The notes: generated by a model not told the origin, from the sequence alone. 64,000 bases of DNA from Euzebya pacifica (GCF_003344865.1 NZ_CP031165.1:4407910-4471909), one strand, 5' to 3'; numbered from the stretch's first letter, positions 1-8,346 are shown. Program-made: numbers and translations.

Positions 1-72
1 GATCGTGTCGGCCGGGACGCCGCCGTCCTCAGTTTCTCGGGGGGTTGTCTTCGGGTCGTCCGGACCGCTCAC
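1..72 (-). CDS. Partial CDS, probable ABC transporter permease (N-terminus only)
   Basis: A GTG start lies at 72-70, overlapping the stop of the upstream ABC ATPase gene in a GTGA arrangement, and the frame stays open for 24 codons to the window edge. The visible residues are hydrophilic and rich in Pro, Asp and Thr, as expected for a cytosolic tail before a first membrane helix. In BMP-type importers the ATPase gene is normally followed by two permease genes, so a permease is inferred from position only. No transmembrane segment is visible in the part shown. Confidence 0.5.
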   Translation of the reverse strand, partial: MSGPDDPKTTPRETEDGGVPADTI

Positions 73-1631
73 ACCATCTCCTCCACGGCGTCGGGCTGCT
101 CGGGCGGCCCGGGATCCTCGGCTCCGGCCATCAGCGACCCCAACCGGTTGCGGCTTGCTTCGTCGCGGGGCATCTCCGCCACGATCGTCCCGCGGTACAG
201 CACACCGATGTGGTCGGCGAGGGACAGGATCTCGTCCAGCTCGGCGGATACCAGCAGGACCGCACAGCCCTCGTCGCGCTTGGCCACGATCTGGGAGTGG
301 ATGAACTCGATCGAGCCGACGTCCAGCCCGCGAGTGGGCTGGGCGACGATCAGCAGCTTCAGCGGGCGGGACAGCTCGCGGGCGACGACGACCTTCTGCT
401 GGTTGCCGCCCGACAGCGTGCTGACGGTGACCTCGGTCCCGGGCGTGCGAACGTCGTAGGCCTCGACGAGGCGTTCGGCCTGCTCGACCATGGGTTCTCG
501 GCGCATCACCCACCCACGCGAGAAGGGCGAGCGGTAGTACCCGTTCAGCACCAGGTTCTCGGTGATGGTGAAGGCGCCGACGACGCCGTGCTTGTTGCGG
601 TCCTCGGGGACATGCCCCACGCCGAGCCGCTCGACCTTGCGCGGTGACATGCCGACGATGTCGGTGCCGTCGATGTGGATGTGGCCGTCGGCGGCGTCAC
701 GCATGCCGGCGATGGCCTCGACGAGCTCGCGCTGGCCGTTGCCCTCGACTCCGGCGATGCCGTAGATGACACCGGCCCTCACCCGGAAGCTGCAGTCGGC
801 CACCGTGACGACCTCGCGATCGTCGGTCACACCGAGGCCGGCGACGTCGAGGACGACCGGCCCGGGCTCCGCCGGCCCCTTGGGCACCTGGAAGGACACC
901 GCGCGTCCGACCATCAGCTCGGCGAGCTCGGCGGTGGTGCTCGTGGAGGGGTCGGCGCTGCCGACGACGCGGCCGCGGCGCAGGACGGTGATGCGGTCGG
1001 CGACCGCCAGCACCTCCCGCAGCTTGTGGGTGATGAAGACGATGGACTTGCCGTCGTCGACCAGGCTGCGGACGACCTCGAAGAACTCGTCGACCTCGCC
1101 CGGCGTCAGCACCGCCGTCGGCTCGTCGAGGATCAGGATGTCGGCGTCGCGGTACAACGCCTTGATCAGCTCGACCCGCTGCTGTGCGCCAACGCTCAGC
1201 GATCCGACCAGGGCGTCGGGGTCAACGCCCAGCCCGTAGGCCTGGCTGAGCTCGGTGATCCGCTCGCGAGCCGTGTCGAGGTCCAGCTGGCCACGGCGGC
1301 TGGTCTCCACACCGAGGATCACGTTCTCCACGACCGTCAGCACGGGGATCAGCTGGAAGTGCTGGTGCACCATGCCGATGCCCGCAGCGATGGCGTCACG
1401 GGAGGAGGCGAACCGCTGGGGTTCACCGTTGACGAGGATCCGTCCCTCGCTCGGCTGGTACAGGCCGAACACGACGTTCATCAGCGTGGACTTGCCCGCG
1501 CCGTTCTCGCCCAGCAGGCAATGGATCTCCCCGCGATGGAGCGCGAAGTTCACGTCGGCGTTGGCCACCACACCCGGGAATCGCTTGGTCACTCCCTCGA
1601 CCTCGAGGACCGGGACCCTCTCGTCCTGCAT
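69..1631 (-). CDS. ABC transporter ATPase, BMP-type nucleoside/sugar importer (two ABC domains)
   Basis: A 520-residue tandem ATPase of the RbsA/YufO/NupO class, which powers uptake of nucleosides or simple sugars at the inner face of the membrane. The first domain has an intact Walker A (GENGAGKST, near residues 41-49), a signature region (LSVGAQQR) and Walker B (LILDEPTAVL). The second domain has the degenerate Walker A (GVEGNGQ) and a Walker B whose following residues read AQPTRGLD, typical of this class where only one site is fully catalytic. The ATG at 1631 is preferred over the adjacent in-frame GTG at 1634 because a GGAGG lies just upstream. The gene follows the substrate-binding lipoprotein gene on the same strand and overlaps the next gene by four bases. 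Substrate is not determined by sequence; nucleoside is the usual one for BMP partners. Confidence 0.93.
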   Translation of the reverse strand: MQDERVPVLEVEGVTKRFPGVVANADVNFALHRGEIHCLLGENGAGKSTLMNVVFGLYQPSEGRILVNGEPQRFASSRDAIAAGIGMVHQHFQLIPVLTVVENVILGVETSRRGQLDLDTARERITELSQAYGLGVDPDALVGSLSVGAQQRVELIKALYRDADILILDEPTAVLTPGEVDEFFEVVRSLVDDGKSIVFITHKLREVLAVADRITVLRRGRVVGSADPSTSTTAELAELMVGRAVSFQVPKGPAEPGPVVLDVAGLGVTDDREVVTVADCSFRVRAGVIYGIAGVEGNGQRELVEAIAGMRDAADGHIHIDGTDIVGMSPRKVERLGVGHVPEDRNKHGVVGAFTITENLVLNGYYRSPFSRGWVMRREPMVEQAERLVEAYDVRTPGTEVTVSTLSGGNQQKVVVARELSRPLKLLIVAQPTRGLDVGSIEFIHSQIVAKRDEGCAVLLVSAELDEILSLADHIGVLYRGTIVAEMPRDEASRNRLGSLMAGAEDPGPPEQPDAVEEMV

Positions 1632-1690
1632 CACACCTCCGTGTTCGTTGCCAGCAGGCAGCGTAGTCGGTAGCGACGACCTGACACACG

Positions 1691-1720
1691 CGGGCCCCGC
1701 ACGTCGCCGTGCGGGGCCCG
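1691..1720 (-). terminator. Strong intra-operon stem-loop between binding protein and ATPase genes
   Basis: A perfect 12-bp inverted repeat (CGGGCCCCGCAC / GTGCGGGGCCCG) with a 6-base loop sits in the 113-bp gap between the lipoprotein gene and the ATPase gene. There is no T-tract. Such hairpins after a binding-protein gene commonly cause partial termination or stabilise the upstream message, so that the binding protein outnumbers the ATPase. That role is inference; the hairpin is directly visible. Confidence 0.75.
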
Positions 1721-1744
1721 AGTGACTGGCTGGGTCGCGCGTGC

Positions 1745-3013
1745 CTACAGGGGCAGGCCCGTGGCCGGGTCGATACCCGTCTCGATGGAGCCGTCGGCCA
1801 GGCCCTGACGGACCTCCTCGAGCTGCGCCGCAGCGTCCTCGGGGATGGACGCGTCGTGGAACGGGGCGTAGCTGATGCCGCCGTTGGCCGCGTCCAGGGT
1901 GTAGATGCCGCCCTCGAAGGAGCCGGCAAGGGCCTCACCGATCTGGTTGAAGACACCCAGGTCGACGCGCTTCACGGCCGAGGTGGCCAGGAACTCCGAG
2001 CCGGGCGAGGAGCCGCCACCGAAGGTGGTGAAGTACTCGTCCTGGTCGACACCGATGCCCCAGGCGCCGGCCTCGGTCGCCGCGGACACGCCGCCGGAAC
2101 CGGTCTGGCCACCCGCGCCGAAGATCACGTCGGCACCCTCGCCGAGGAACTGCTGGGCCGCCGAGGCGCCCTGGGCAGGGTCGGTGAAGGAGTCGGTGTA
2201 GACCTTGAGGACGTTGATGGACTCGTCGATGTAGTGGGCACCGGCCTCGAAGCCGTTGACCAGGCGGACGACCGGCGGGACGACCTCGAGGCCGCCGACG
2301 ACGCCGATGGTGTTGGACTCGGTCAGCAGACCGGCCATGGCACCGGCCAGGAAGCCGCCCTGGTCCTCGCGGAACAGCACGCCGACGTAGTTGGCGGGGT
2401 ACTCGGCCTGGAACTGGTCGATGCCGATGAAGTTGACGTCCGGGTTGGCGTTGGCCGCCTCGAGGGTGGCGTCGGCGATCAGGAAGCCGACGGTCACGAC
2501 GACCTCCGGGTCGGCCTCGAGGGCGGTGGAGATGTTGGTGGCGTAGTCGGCCTCGGACGCGGTCTCGATGGCCTGGGACTCGAAGCCCAGGCAGTCAGCC
2601 GCGGCAACCATGCCGTCGTTGGCGAACTGGTTGAACGTGCCGTCGTCGACCTTGCCGATGTCGGTCACGAGGACCACGTTGAAGTCCTCGGGAACCTCGA
2701 CGCCCTCGTACTGCGCGCAGGAGTCCTCGATGGAGACGCCGCCCTCGGAGGCGTCAGCGGCCTCGTCCTCGGTCGCCTCGTCCTCGGTGGGCTCCTCCTC
2801 GGCCATCTCGTCCTCGGTGGGCTCCTCCTCGGCCATCTCGTCCTCGGTGGGCTCTTCCTCCGCCATCTCGTCCTCGGTGGGCTCCTCGTCGGTCGCCGCA
2901 GCGGCGTCCTCGGTGGCCTCCTCGTCAGTCGAGTCGTTGGCACAGGCGGCAGTGATCAGGGAAAGGGCCAGCAGCAGGGCGATCAGCCCCATGCGGCGCG
3001 CGAGAGCGCTCAT
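1745..3013 (-). CDS. BMP family ABC transporter substrate-binding lipoprotein
   Basis: A 422-residue lipoprotein of the basic membrane protein (BMP/PnrA) family, the ligand receptor for the adjacent ABC importer. Residues 1-24 form a lipoprotein signal peptide ending in a lipobox (LITAAC) with Cys24 as the lipidated residue. Residues 25 to about 92 are an extremely acidic low-complexity linker holding three perfect copies of a ten-residue unit (PTEDEMAEEE, residues 45-74). The BMP domain follows, with recognisable segments such as DIGKVDDGTFNQ near its start and FGAGGQTGSG, where ligand-contacting residues cluster. The linker probably spaces the receptor from the thick cell wall. A Shine-Dalgarno (AAGGA) precedes the ATG at 3013, with a promoter at 3074-3103. 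Confidence 0.93.
   Translation of the reverse strand: MSALARRMGLIALLLALSLITAACANDSTDEEATEDAAAATDEEPTEDEMAEEEPTEDEMAEEEPTEDEMAEEEPTEDEATEDEAADASEGGVSIEDSCAQYEGVEVPEDFNVVLVTDIGKVDDGTFNQFANDGMVAAADCLGFESQAIETASEADYATNISTALEADPEVVVTVGFLIADATLEAANANPDVNFIGIDQFQAEYPANYVGVLFREDQGGFLAGAMAGLLTESNTIGVVGGLEVVPPVVRLVNGFEAGAHYIDESINVLKVYTDSFTDPAQGASAAQQFLGEGADVIFGAGGQTGSGGVSAATEAGAWGIGVDQDEYFTTFGGGSSPGSEFLATSAVKRVDLGVFNQIGEALAGSFEGGIYTLDAANGGISYAPFHDASIPEDAAAQLEEVRQGLADGSIETGIDPATGLPL
2792..2881 (-). repeat. Three in-frame 30-bp repeats encoding the acidic linker
   Basis: Three consecutive 30-bp units within the lipoprotein gene encode PTEDEMAEEE three times, with a partial fourth copy after them. The units are nearly identical at the DNA level, so copy number is likely to vary between strains by slippage and change only the length of the surface linker. 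Confidence 0.9.
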
Positions 3014-3073
3014 GTCGATCCTTTTCGTTCTCGGGCGTCGCAGCGCCCTCGTGTTGGAGAGATGTCGCCGGGA

Positions 3074-3103
3074 ATTCTAGCGACCTCCGATCGCGGTAGT
3101 TAA
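3074..3103 (-). promoter_or_regulatory. Promoter of the BMP importer operon
   Basis: On the minus strand a TTAACT (-35, 3103-3098) is separated by 18 bases from a TAGAAT (-10, 3079-3074). Transcription would start near 3067, leaving a leader of about 54 bases before the ATG at 3013. The leader is too short for a known riboswitch and I see none. Confidence 0.55.
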
Positions 3104-3151
3104 CCACGGACCGGTGGCCGGATGTCCCCCTGTCTGGCAGGGTTGGCGGCC

Positions 3152-3781
3152 ATGCCCCAGGACCGTGTGACAGTCGTCGACCACCCGCTTGCCGGCCATC
3201 TGCTGGCCGACCTCCGCGACGCCGGGACCGAGCCGGAGCGCTACCGCACCCTGGCGGAGCGGCTGACCTCGGTCCTCGTGCTCGAGGCGACGCGGTCCCT
3301 GCCCACGGTGACGGAGACGGTGCAGACCCCGATCACCGCCACGAAGGTCACGCGCATCGGCCGCCACGTCGTCGCGGTCCCCATACTCCGCGCTGGTCTG
3401 GGCATGCTCAGCGCCGCGACCGACCTCCTGCCCGACATCGGCGTCGGCTACGTGGGCCTGGAGCGCAACGAGGAGACGCTGCAGCCGACGGAGTACTACT
3501 ACAAGGCGCCGTCCCTGGACGACGCCAGCGTCCTGCTGCTGGACCCGATGCTGGCCACGGGCGGGTCCGCCGCCTTCGCCGCCAAGCTGCTGCGCGACCG
3601 CGGCGCCACCGACCTGACCCTCGTCTGCATCATCGCCGCCCCGGAGGGCATCGAGCGCCTGACCCAGTCCGACCCCAACATCCGCATCGTCACCGCCTGC
3701 GTCGACGAGGGCCTCAACGACGTCGGCTACATCGTCCCCGGCCTCGGCGACTTCGGCGACAGGCTCTTCGGCACGTTCTGA
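3152..3781 (+). CDS. upp: Uracil phosphoribosyltransferase
   Basis: Converts uracil and PRPP to UMP in pyrimidine salvage. The 209-residue product has the full family pattern: the early basic segment TPITATKV, the PILRAGLGM segment, and the PRPP-binding loop around LLDPMLATGGS. The C-terminal segment VPGLGDFGDRLFGT matches the uracil-binding end of Upp proteins. The ATG at 3152 is chosen over an in-frame ATG at 3122 because the family is about 208 residues long and homology begins directly after it. The gene is divergent from the BMP importer operon, which fits a shared nucleoside/nucleobase salvage theme. Confidence 0.95.
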   Translation: MPQDRVTVVDHPLAGHLLADLRDAGTEPERYRTLAERLTSVLVLEATRSLPTVTETVQTPITATKVTRIGRHVVAVPILRAGLGMLSAATDLLPDIGVGYVGLERNEETLQPTEYYYKAPSLDDASVLLLDPMLATGGSAAFAAKLLRDRGATDLTLVCIIAAPEGIERLTQSDPNIRIVTACVDEGLNDVGYIVPGLGDFGDRLFGTF

Positions 3782-4486
3782 TTGCACTGCCTGGCTGCGC
3801 CGTTGTTGGTTGGTCCTCGCGTTGTTTGTTGGTCCTCGCTTCGCTCGTCTGGTCCTCGGGCTCTGACCCGACGAATCGCTCCCTCGATTCTCGGCCCTCG
3901 CTCCGCATCGGGCACTGCGAGCCTCGCTCGCGTTTCGCCGGCGCCCTGCGGCGGTGCGTTGGCACCTCGGTGAGCTGAGCACACGACGATTGGCACCTCG
4001 GTGGGCCGAGCACACGACGATTGGCACCTCGGTGGGCCGAGCACACGACGATTGGCACCTCTGTAGGCCGAGCACACGACGGTTGGCACCTCTGTGGGCC
4101 GAGCACACGACGGTGTGGGCGTTGCCCCGCTCCAGGTGCTGCTGATCGCACCCACCCTCGGCCGTTGTGTGACATGAACGTCCCGAGGAGGCGGGCATGT
4201 CGCACGAGCCCTCACCCCGGGTGCGTTGGACCACCCTCAGAGACGCCCAACGCACACGCCACCCCGACCACCGCAGCCGAACCGAGCACAGACCGCCGCA
4301 GGGCGCCGGCGATCCGTGAGCAAGACTCGAAGCCACGAGCTTGCGAGAGGCGAGAATCGGCGCAGCGGATCGCCGGTTACGAGCCCGAGGACCGTCCGAG
4401 CGCAGCGAGGCAGTGTGAAAGGACCCGACGAGCGAAGCGAGGACCAACAAACAAGGCGAGGACCAACAAACAACGTGAGGACCATG
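3782..4486. repeat. Composite intergenic element: inverted arms around a tandem-repeat core
   Basis: This 0.7-kb stretch has no convincing gene. Its left part (about 3801-3955) and right part (about 4289-4485) are imperfect inverted copies of each other: the run GTTGTTTGTTGGTCCTCGC at about 3821 and the following TTCGCTCGTC recur as reverse complement near 4428-4475, and GCCGGCGCCCTGCGGCGG near 3938 recurs inverted near 4292. The two arms enclose five 31-bp direct repeats at 3959-4113. Reading frames here are made of repeat translations (GAN-RRVLG type) and are not believable proteins. It looks like a non-coding repetitive element; whether it is mobile is unknown. Confidence 0.7.
3959..4113. 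repeat. Five tandem 31-bp repeats
   Basis: Units lie at 3959-3989, 3990-4020, 4021-4051, 4052-4082 and 4083-4113 with no spacers. Each begins TTGGCACCTC and ends GAGCACACGACG plus A or G. Units 2 and 3 are identical; the others differ by one to a few bases. Units 2 and 3 contain a short hairpin (CTCGG-TGGG-CCGAG), and unit 1 keeps pairing through a G-U wobble. Lack of unique spacers and of cas genes rules out CRISPR. Confidence 0.9.
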
Positions 4487-5347
4487 TCAGAGCCCGCTGA
4501 ACAGGTCCGTTTCCAGCTCGTCGTCGACTCGGACGTCGCTGCGGACGCGGACGAAGGACTCGGTGCCGTAGAGGGTGGGGATCAGGTCGTCGGGGACGTT
4601 GAGGAAGAACGACTCGGGCGAGATCTGGCTGTGGTGGGCCTTCAGGGCGGCCTGCTTGTCCTCGATGTGCTCGCTGACGTCGACGAGGCTGGTGATCAGG
4701 TCGTCGTCGGTGCCCATGGGGATCTCCGCCGGGTCGATCTCCTCGCCGAACGGTGAGGGCAGACCGCGGTCCAGGAACATCTGGTTCATCTTGACGATCC
4801 CCGACTTGGGGATGGCCGTGTAGTAGGCCTTGGGGGTCCGCCAGACCGGTCCGGCCTCGGGGTACAGGGCCGCCATCGACGCGGCCTCGACGGCCAGCAG
4901 CCCGACGCGGTGGGTCTGGATGTGGTCGGGGTGGCCGTAGCCGCCGAACGGGTCGTAGGTCACGAACACCGACGGCTTGAAGCTGCGGATGATCGCGACG
5001 ACCCGGCCGATGGCCTCGTGCATGTCGGCCTGCCAGAACGACGCCGGGTCCTCGTTGCCCTCGGTCCCCATCATCCCCGAGTCGGCGTACCCCAGGAACT
5101 CGTGCTCGGTCACCCCGAGCGCACCCAGCGCGTTGGCGATCTCCCCTCGACGCACCTCGGCGAGGCGCGGGAAGACCTCCGCCGGGTCCATCCCCTCCCC
5201 CACCACCTCTCCGCGGGACCCGTCGGTGCAGGTGACGACCTTCACCCGGAACCCGCGGACAACGCTGTGCCGCAGCACGCCCCCGGTGGTGATGACCTCG
5301 TCGTCGGGGTGGGCGTGGATCGCGAGCAGGCCGTGCGTGTCGGGCAT
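4487..5347 (-). CDS. mshB: PIG-L family deacetylase, MshB/Mca-like (mycothiol metabolism)
   Basis: A 286-residue zinc-dependent deacetylase. The metal-binding motif AHPDDE falls at residues 12-17, giving His13 and Asp16 as ligands and Asp15 as probable base. The second motif VTYDPFGGYGHPDH supplies the third ligand, His142. The segment DSGMMGTEGN and the ending DLFSGL match MshB (N-acetyl-glucosaminyl-inositol deacetylase, mycothiol synthesis) slightly better than Mca (mycothiol S-conjugate amidase), which is the main alternative. The start at 5347 is preferred over 5368 because a TAGGCT hexamer ends eight bases before it, so the longer start would lie upstream of the transcript. Confidence 0.82.
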   Translation of the reverse strand: MPDTHGLLAIHAHPDDEVITTGGVLRHSVVRGFRVKVVTCTDGSRGEVVGEGMDPAEVFPRLAEVRRGEIANALGALGVTEHEFLGYADSGMMGTEGNEDPASFWQADMHEAIGRVVAIIRSFKPSVFVTYDPFGGYGHPDHIQTHRVGLLAVEAASMAALYPEAGPVWRTPKAYYTAIPKSGIVKMNQMFLDRGLPSPFGEEIDPAEIPMGTDDDLITSLVDVSEHIEDKQAALKAHHSQISPESFFLNVPDDLIPTLYGTESFVRVRSDVRVDDELETDLFSGL

Positions 5348-5354
5348 CGGCCGC

Positions 5355-5360
5355 AGCCTA
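5355..5360 (-). promoter_or_regulatory. -10 element (TAGGCT), leaderless start of the MshB-like gene
   Basis: TAGGCT with 7 bases to the ATG at 5347. Transcription would begin at or next to the A of the start codon. Confidence 0.5.
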
Positions 5361-5403
5361 GCGCCCATCGTGACGCCATCGAGCCGATCGGACCATCCGG
5401 GCC

Positions 5404-5409
5404 TATCCT
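5404..5409 (+). promoter_or_regulatory. -10 element (TATCCT) for ribonuclease D gene
   Basis: TATCCT with 12 bases to the ATG at 5422, predicting a leader of only a few bases. It lies back to back with the minus-strand -10 at 5355-5360. Confidence 0.4.
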
Positions 5410-5421
5410 CATGGGCAACCC

Positions 5422-6564
5422 ATGCCTCTCGACCGCTACGAACTCATCGACGACCAAGCCGACCTCGCGTCGGCCCTTGACTGGCTTGCCGACCTCGACC
5501 CCATCGGGATCGACGTCGAACGCGCCGACTGGAACCGCTACTACCGCGCGGCAGCGCTGGTCCAGATCGGCGGCGACGGACGTGTCGCCCTCCTGGACCC
5601 GCTCCGCCTGGACGACTGGTCACCGGTCGCGGCCTTCTGCGCCGAACGCGAGGTCGTCCTGCACGCGCTGGAGAACGACGTGGCGCCCATGCAGGCGCTC
5701 GGCGTCGACCCGCCCGTCGTGCACGACACGGCCATCGCCGCTGCCCTGCTCGGCATGCCGACGGGCCTGGAGACCCTCCTCTCGGAGGTCCTCGGCGTGG
5801 AGATGGAGTCCGACAAGGCCGCGATGCAGCGCGCCGACTGGGAGAAGCGTCCCCTCACCGAGGAGATGCTGGTCTACGCCGCTGGTGACGTCGCCGACCT
5901 TCCCCGCCTGTGGGCGGTCCTGCGCGACAAGCTGGTCGAGGCCGACCGCTGGGAGTGGTACGTCGAGGAGCTCGCCGCCACGATCGACCAGCCAACGGTC
6001 GAGGATCGGCGCGACTGGACCCGAACCAAGGGTGTGGGCCGGCTGGACCCGAAGGCGCGCGCCCGGGCGAAGGCGCTGTGGGAGGCCCGTGAGGACCTGG
6101 CCAAGGACACCGACACCGCCCCCGGCCGGATCGTCAACGACAAGACGCTGATCGACCTGGCCCAGAAGCCACCCAAGGCCGTCCGCGAGCTGGGTCGACG
6201 CGGGGTGCGCCGCCAGGCCGTCCGCACCTTCGGCGAGGACATCGTGACCGCCCTGGATCAGGGTGCGAACGCCGACCCGGTCCCGGTCGACCGCAACGGT
6301 CGCCGCTCCACCGACGCCGATCGCGAGCTCGCCGACGAGCTGCGGGTCATCCGCGCGCAGGTCGCCGAGGAGGTCGGGCTGGACGCCGGGCTGCTGTGCC
6401 CCAGCCGCTACCTGCTCAAGGCCGTCGTGGCCGACCCCCAGACACCGGCGGAGTTCCGTGAGGCCCTCGGCCTGCGCGACTGGCAGTGGCGCCTGCTGGC
6501 TGACCCCTTCCTCGACGCCCTCTTCGAGCCCCCCGAGTCCGAGGACGACCCCCGGCGCGACTGA
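5422..6564 (+). CDS. rnd: Ribonuclease D (3'-5' exoribonuclease with HRDC domain)
   Basis: A 380-residue DEDDy exonuclease of the RNase D family, acting on 3' ends of structured RNAs such as tRNA precursors. The exonuclease core occupies about residues 5-175: the first acidic pair is Asp31 and Glu33 (GIDVER), and the last motif is YAAGDVADL, giving the family Tyr-x3-Asp. The C-terminal half carries one or two HRDC-like helical domains ending in a segment typical of actinobacterial proteins (LLCPSRYLLKAV). It is divergent from the MshB-like gene and convergent with a receiver-PAS gene, with a shared hairpin between. Confidence 0.9.
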   Translation: MPLDRYELIDDQADLASALDWLADLDPIGIDVERADWNRYYRAAALVQIGGDGRVALLDPLRLDDWSPVAAFCAEREVVLHALENDVAPMQALGVDPPVVHDTAIAAALLGMPTGLETLLSEVLGVEMESDKAAMQRADWEKRPLTEEMLVYAAGDVADLPRLWAVLRDKLVEADRWEWYVEELAATIDQPTVEDRRDWTRTKGVGRLDPKARARAKALWEAREDLAKDTDTAPGRIVNDKTLIDLAQKPPKAVRELGRRGVRRQAVRTFGEDIVTALDQGANADPVPVDRNGRRSTDADRELADELRVIRAQVAEEVGLDAGLLCPSRYLLKAVVADPQTPAEFREALGLRDWQWRLLADPFLDALFEPPESEDDPRRD

Positions 6565-6575
6565 CGCCGGATCCT

Positions 6576-6603
6576 GGCTGACCCGAGACGGTCTCCGTCA
6601 GCC
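6576..6603. terminator. Bidirectional terminator hairpin
   Basis: GGCTGAC and GTCAGCC pair around an inner GAGAC/GTCTC pair, giving a long nested stem between the convergent rnd and receiver-PAS genes. It slightly overlaps the stop codon of the latter. No T-tract is seen on either side, as is usual in actinobacteria. Confidence 0.6.
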
Positions 6604-7317
6604 GTCGACCGGCTTGAGGGTGATGTGTGCGAGGTCGGTGGAGGGGTCGACGGTGCCGGTCATGCTGCACTCGACCGCCCCCGACGGCGTCAGCAGCCGC
6701 GCCTCCGCCCAGACGCGCATCCCCGACGCCTCCGACATCGAGACCAGGAACGTCGCGACCTCCATCCGGTCCTCTGCGTGGAACAGCATGGTGAACGTGG
6801 CGTCCGGCGGGGGGATGAACCCCATCAGCTGATGCGCCGCGCGGTTGGCGGCCACCGTCTCGTCGGTGTTGTCGACGACGAGGAGGGGGGCGTCGGCCAG
6901 GTGGAAGCCCGTCCCCGGGGCGCCCGAACGGCCGACGGCGCGTTGGCGGCTGTGCACGACGGCGCGCTCCAGGTCGGTCTCGAGGGCGTCCTTCAGGACG
7001 ACGTCGTCGGCTCCGGCGACGATGGCGTCCCGGGCCGCGAGGCGATCGCCGGTCACGACCACCAGCGGGATCCGCGGGTGGGCGGTGCGCAGCGACTCGA
7101 CGGTGCCGATGCCGGTGCTGTCGGGCAGGTTCAGGTCGACCAGCAGGACGTCGGGTGGCGCCAGCATGCGGTCCAGCCCCTCCAGCAGTCCCGCCAACGC
7201 GTCGTGGGCCGCCGTCACCTTGACCGCGCTGTCCTCGAGCAGGGCCAGGATGAGCGCGCGATCTCCCGGCTCGTCATCGAGCAGGACCACATCGATGCTG
7301 TCCTCGGATCTGGCCAT
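6598..7317 (-). CDS. Receiver domain-PAS protein (atypical response regulator)
   Basis: A 239-residue protein. Residues 8-125 form a CheY-like receiver with the acidic pocket LLDDE (13-17) and phospho-acceptor Asp61 (LLVDLNLPDS); the expected Lys is in VVLKDA. Residues 140-239 resemble a PAS domain (LLVVDNTDETVAANRAA, then a segment on the mode of MRVWAEARLLTPSG), so the output is probably a sensor or protein-interaction domain instead of DNA binding. No partner kinase lies beside it. A clear Shine-Dalgarno (GAAGGGAG) supports the ATG at 7317. Its target is unknown. Confidence 0.8.
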   Translation of the reverse strand: MARSEDSIDVVLLDDEPGDRALILALLEDSAVKVTAAHDALAGLLEGLDRMLAPPDVLLVDLNLPDSTGIGTVESLRTAHPRIPLVVVTGDRLAARDAIVAGADDVVLKDALETDLERAVVHSRQRAVGRSGAPGTGFHLADAPLLVVDNTDETVAANRAAHQLMGFIPPPDATFTMLFHAEDRMEVATFLVSMSEASGMRVWAEARLLTPSGAVECSMTGTVDPSTDLAHITLKPVDG

Positions 7318-7373
7318 ACGACTCCCTTCGGACCGGAACCCCTGTCACCGGTCGAGGTGAAGCATGCCTCGTG

Positions 7374-8339
7374 TCAGACCCCGACGACCGGCAGGTTGCG
7401 GAGCTTGGCCGGGAGGGCGAAGTGCATGTCCTCCTCGATCACGTCGAGGCGTTCGACGACCGCACCGCGGTCCTGCGCCTGCAGCCAGTCGATGACACCG
7501 GTCACCAGCTGGTCGGGCGCGCTGGCGCCGGAGGTCAGCCCGATCGTGTCCACGCCCTCGAGCCACGCCGGGTCGATGTGGGTGGCGTCGTCGATCAGGT
7601 GGGCAGCCGGGGCGCCGTGGCCCAGGGCCACCTCGACCATCCGCTGGGAGTTGGAGGAGTTCTCGCTGCCGACGACCAGCACGAGGTCGCTGCGCTCGCT
7701 GAGCACCTTGGTGGCGTCCTGCCGGTTCTGGGTGGCGTAGCAGATGTCGTCGCCCTTGGGGCCCCGGGCCAGCGGGTACCGCTCCTTGATGGCGGCGATG
7801 ATGCCGGTGGTCTCGTCGACGCTGAGGGTCGTCTGGCTGACGTAGGCGACCTTGGTGGGGTCGGGCAGGTCCAGCTCGGCGACGTCCTCGGGGGTCTCGA
7901 CGAGGTTGATGGATTCCGGCGCCTGTCCCATCGTCCCGACGACCTCCTGGTGGCCCTCGTGGCCGATGAGGATGATCGACATCCCCTTCTCGGCGTACTC
8001 GCGGGCCTCGAAGTGGACCTTGGTGACCAGCGGACAGGTCGCATCGATCTGGTCCAGGCCACGGGCGGCGGCACGTTCGCGCACCTCCGGTGGGATGCCG
8101 TGGGCGGAGAACACGATGACGCCGCCCTCGGGCACCTCGTCCTCGTCCTCGACGAACACCGCGCCGCGGGACTCGAGGTCGGCGACGACGTGGGTGTTGT
8201 GCACGATCGCGTGACGCACGTAGACGGGGGCGCCGTAGTGCTCCAGGGCGATGTCGACGATCTCGATGGCCCTGTCGACACCGGCGCAGAACCCGCGCGG
8301 GGCGGCCAGCAGGACGGTACGGGGAGAGGTGGCGGTCAT
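7374..8339 (-). CDS. ispH: 4-hydroxy-3-methylbut-2-enyl diphosphate reductase
   Basis: Last step of the MEP isoprenoid pathway, reducing HMBPP to IPP and DMAPP with a 4Fe-4S cluster. The 321-residue product has the three cluster cysteines in their family contexts: GFCAGVDRA (Cys18), [11 protein letters not shown] and [11 protein letters not shown]. The substrate-binding ESINLVET-like and [11 protein letters not shown] segments are also present. The ATG at 8339 is chosen instead of the in-frame GTG at 8357 because a TAGGCT -10 lies between them, predicting a leaderless message. The gene is divergent from the EthD-like gene. Confidence 0.96.
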   Translation of the reverse strand: MTATSPRTVLLAAPRGFCAGVDRAIEIVDIALEHYGAPVYVRHAIVHNTHVVADLESRGAVFVEDEDEVPEGGVIVFSAHGIPPEVRERAAARGLDQIDATCPLVTKVHFEAREYAEKGMSIILIGHEGHQEVVGTMGQAPESINLVETPEDVAELDLPDPTKVAYVSQTTLSVDETTGIIAAIKERYPLARGPKGDDICYATQNRQDATKVLSERSDLVLVVGSENSSNSQRMVEVALGHGAPAAHLIDDATHIDPAWLEGVDTIGLTSGASAPDQLVTGVIDWLQAQDRGAVVERLDVIEEDMHFALPAKLRNLPVVGV

Positions 8340-8346
8340 CACGGCC

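Noticed and set aside
3959-4113. CRISPR array
   Set aside because: Units are contiguous with no unique spacers, and no cas genes are present.
3714-4450. Several reading frames of 60-450 codons across the repeat element
   Set aside because: They are translations of 31-bp repeats and inverted arms, lack ribosome sites and overlap each other on both strands.
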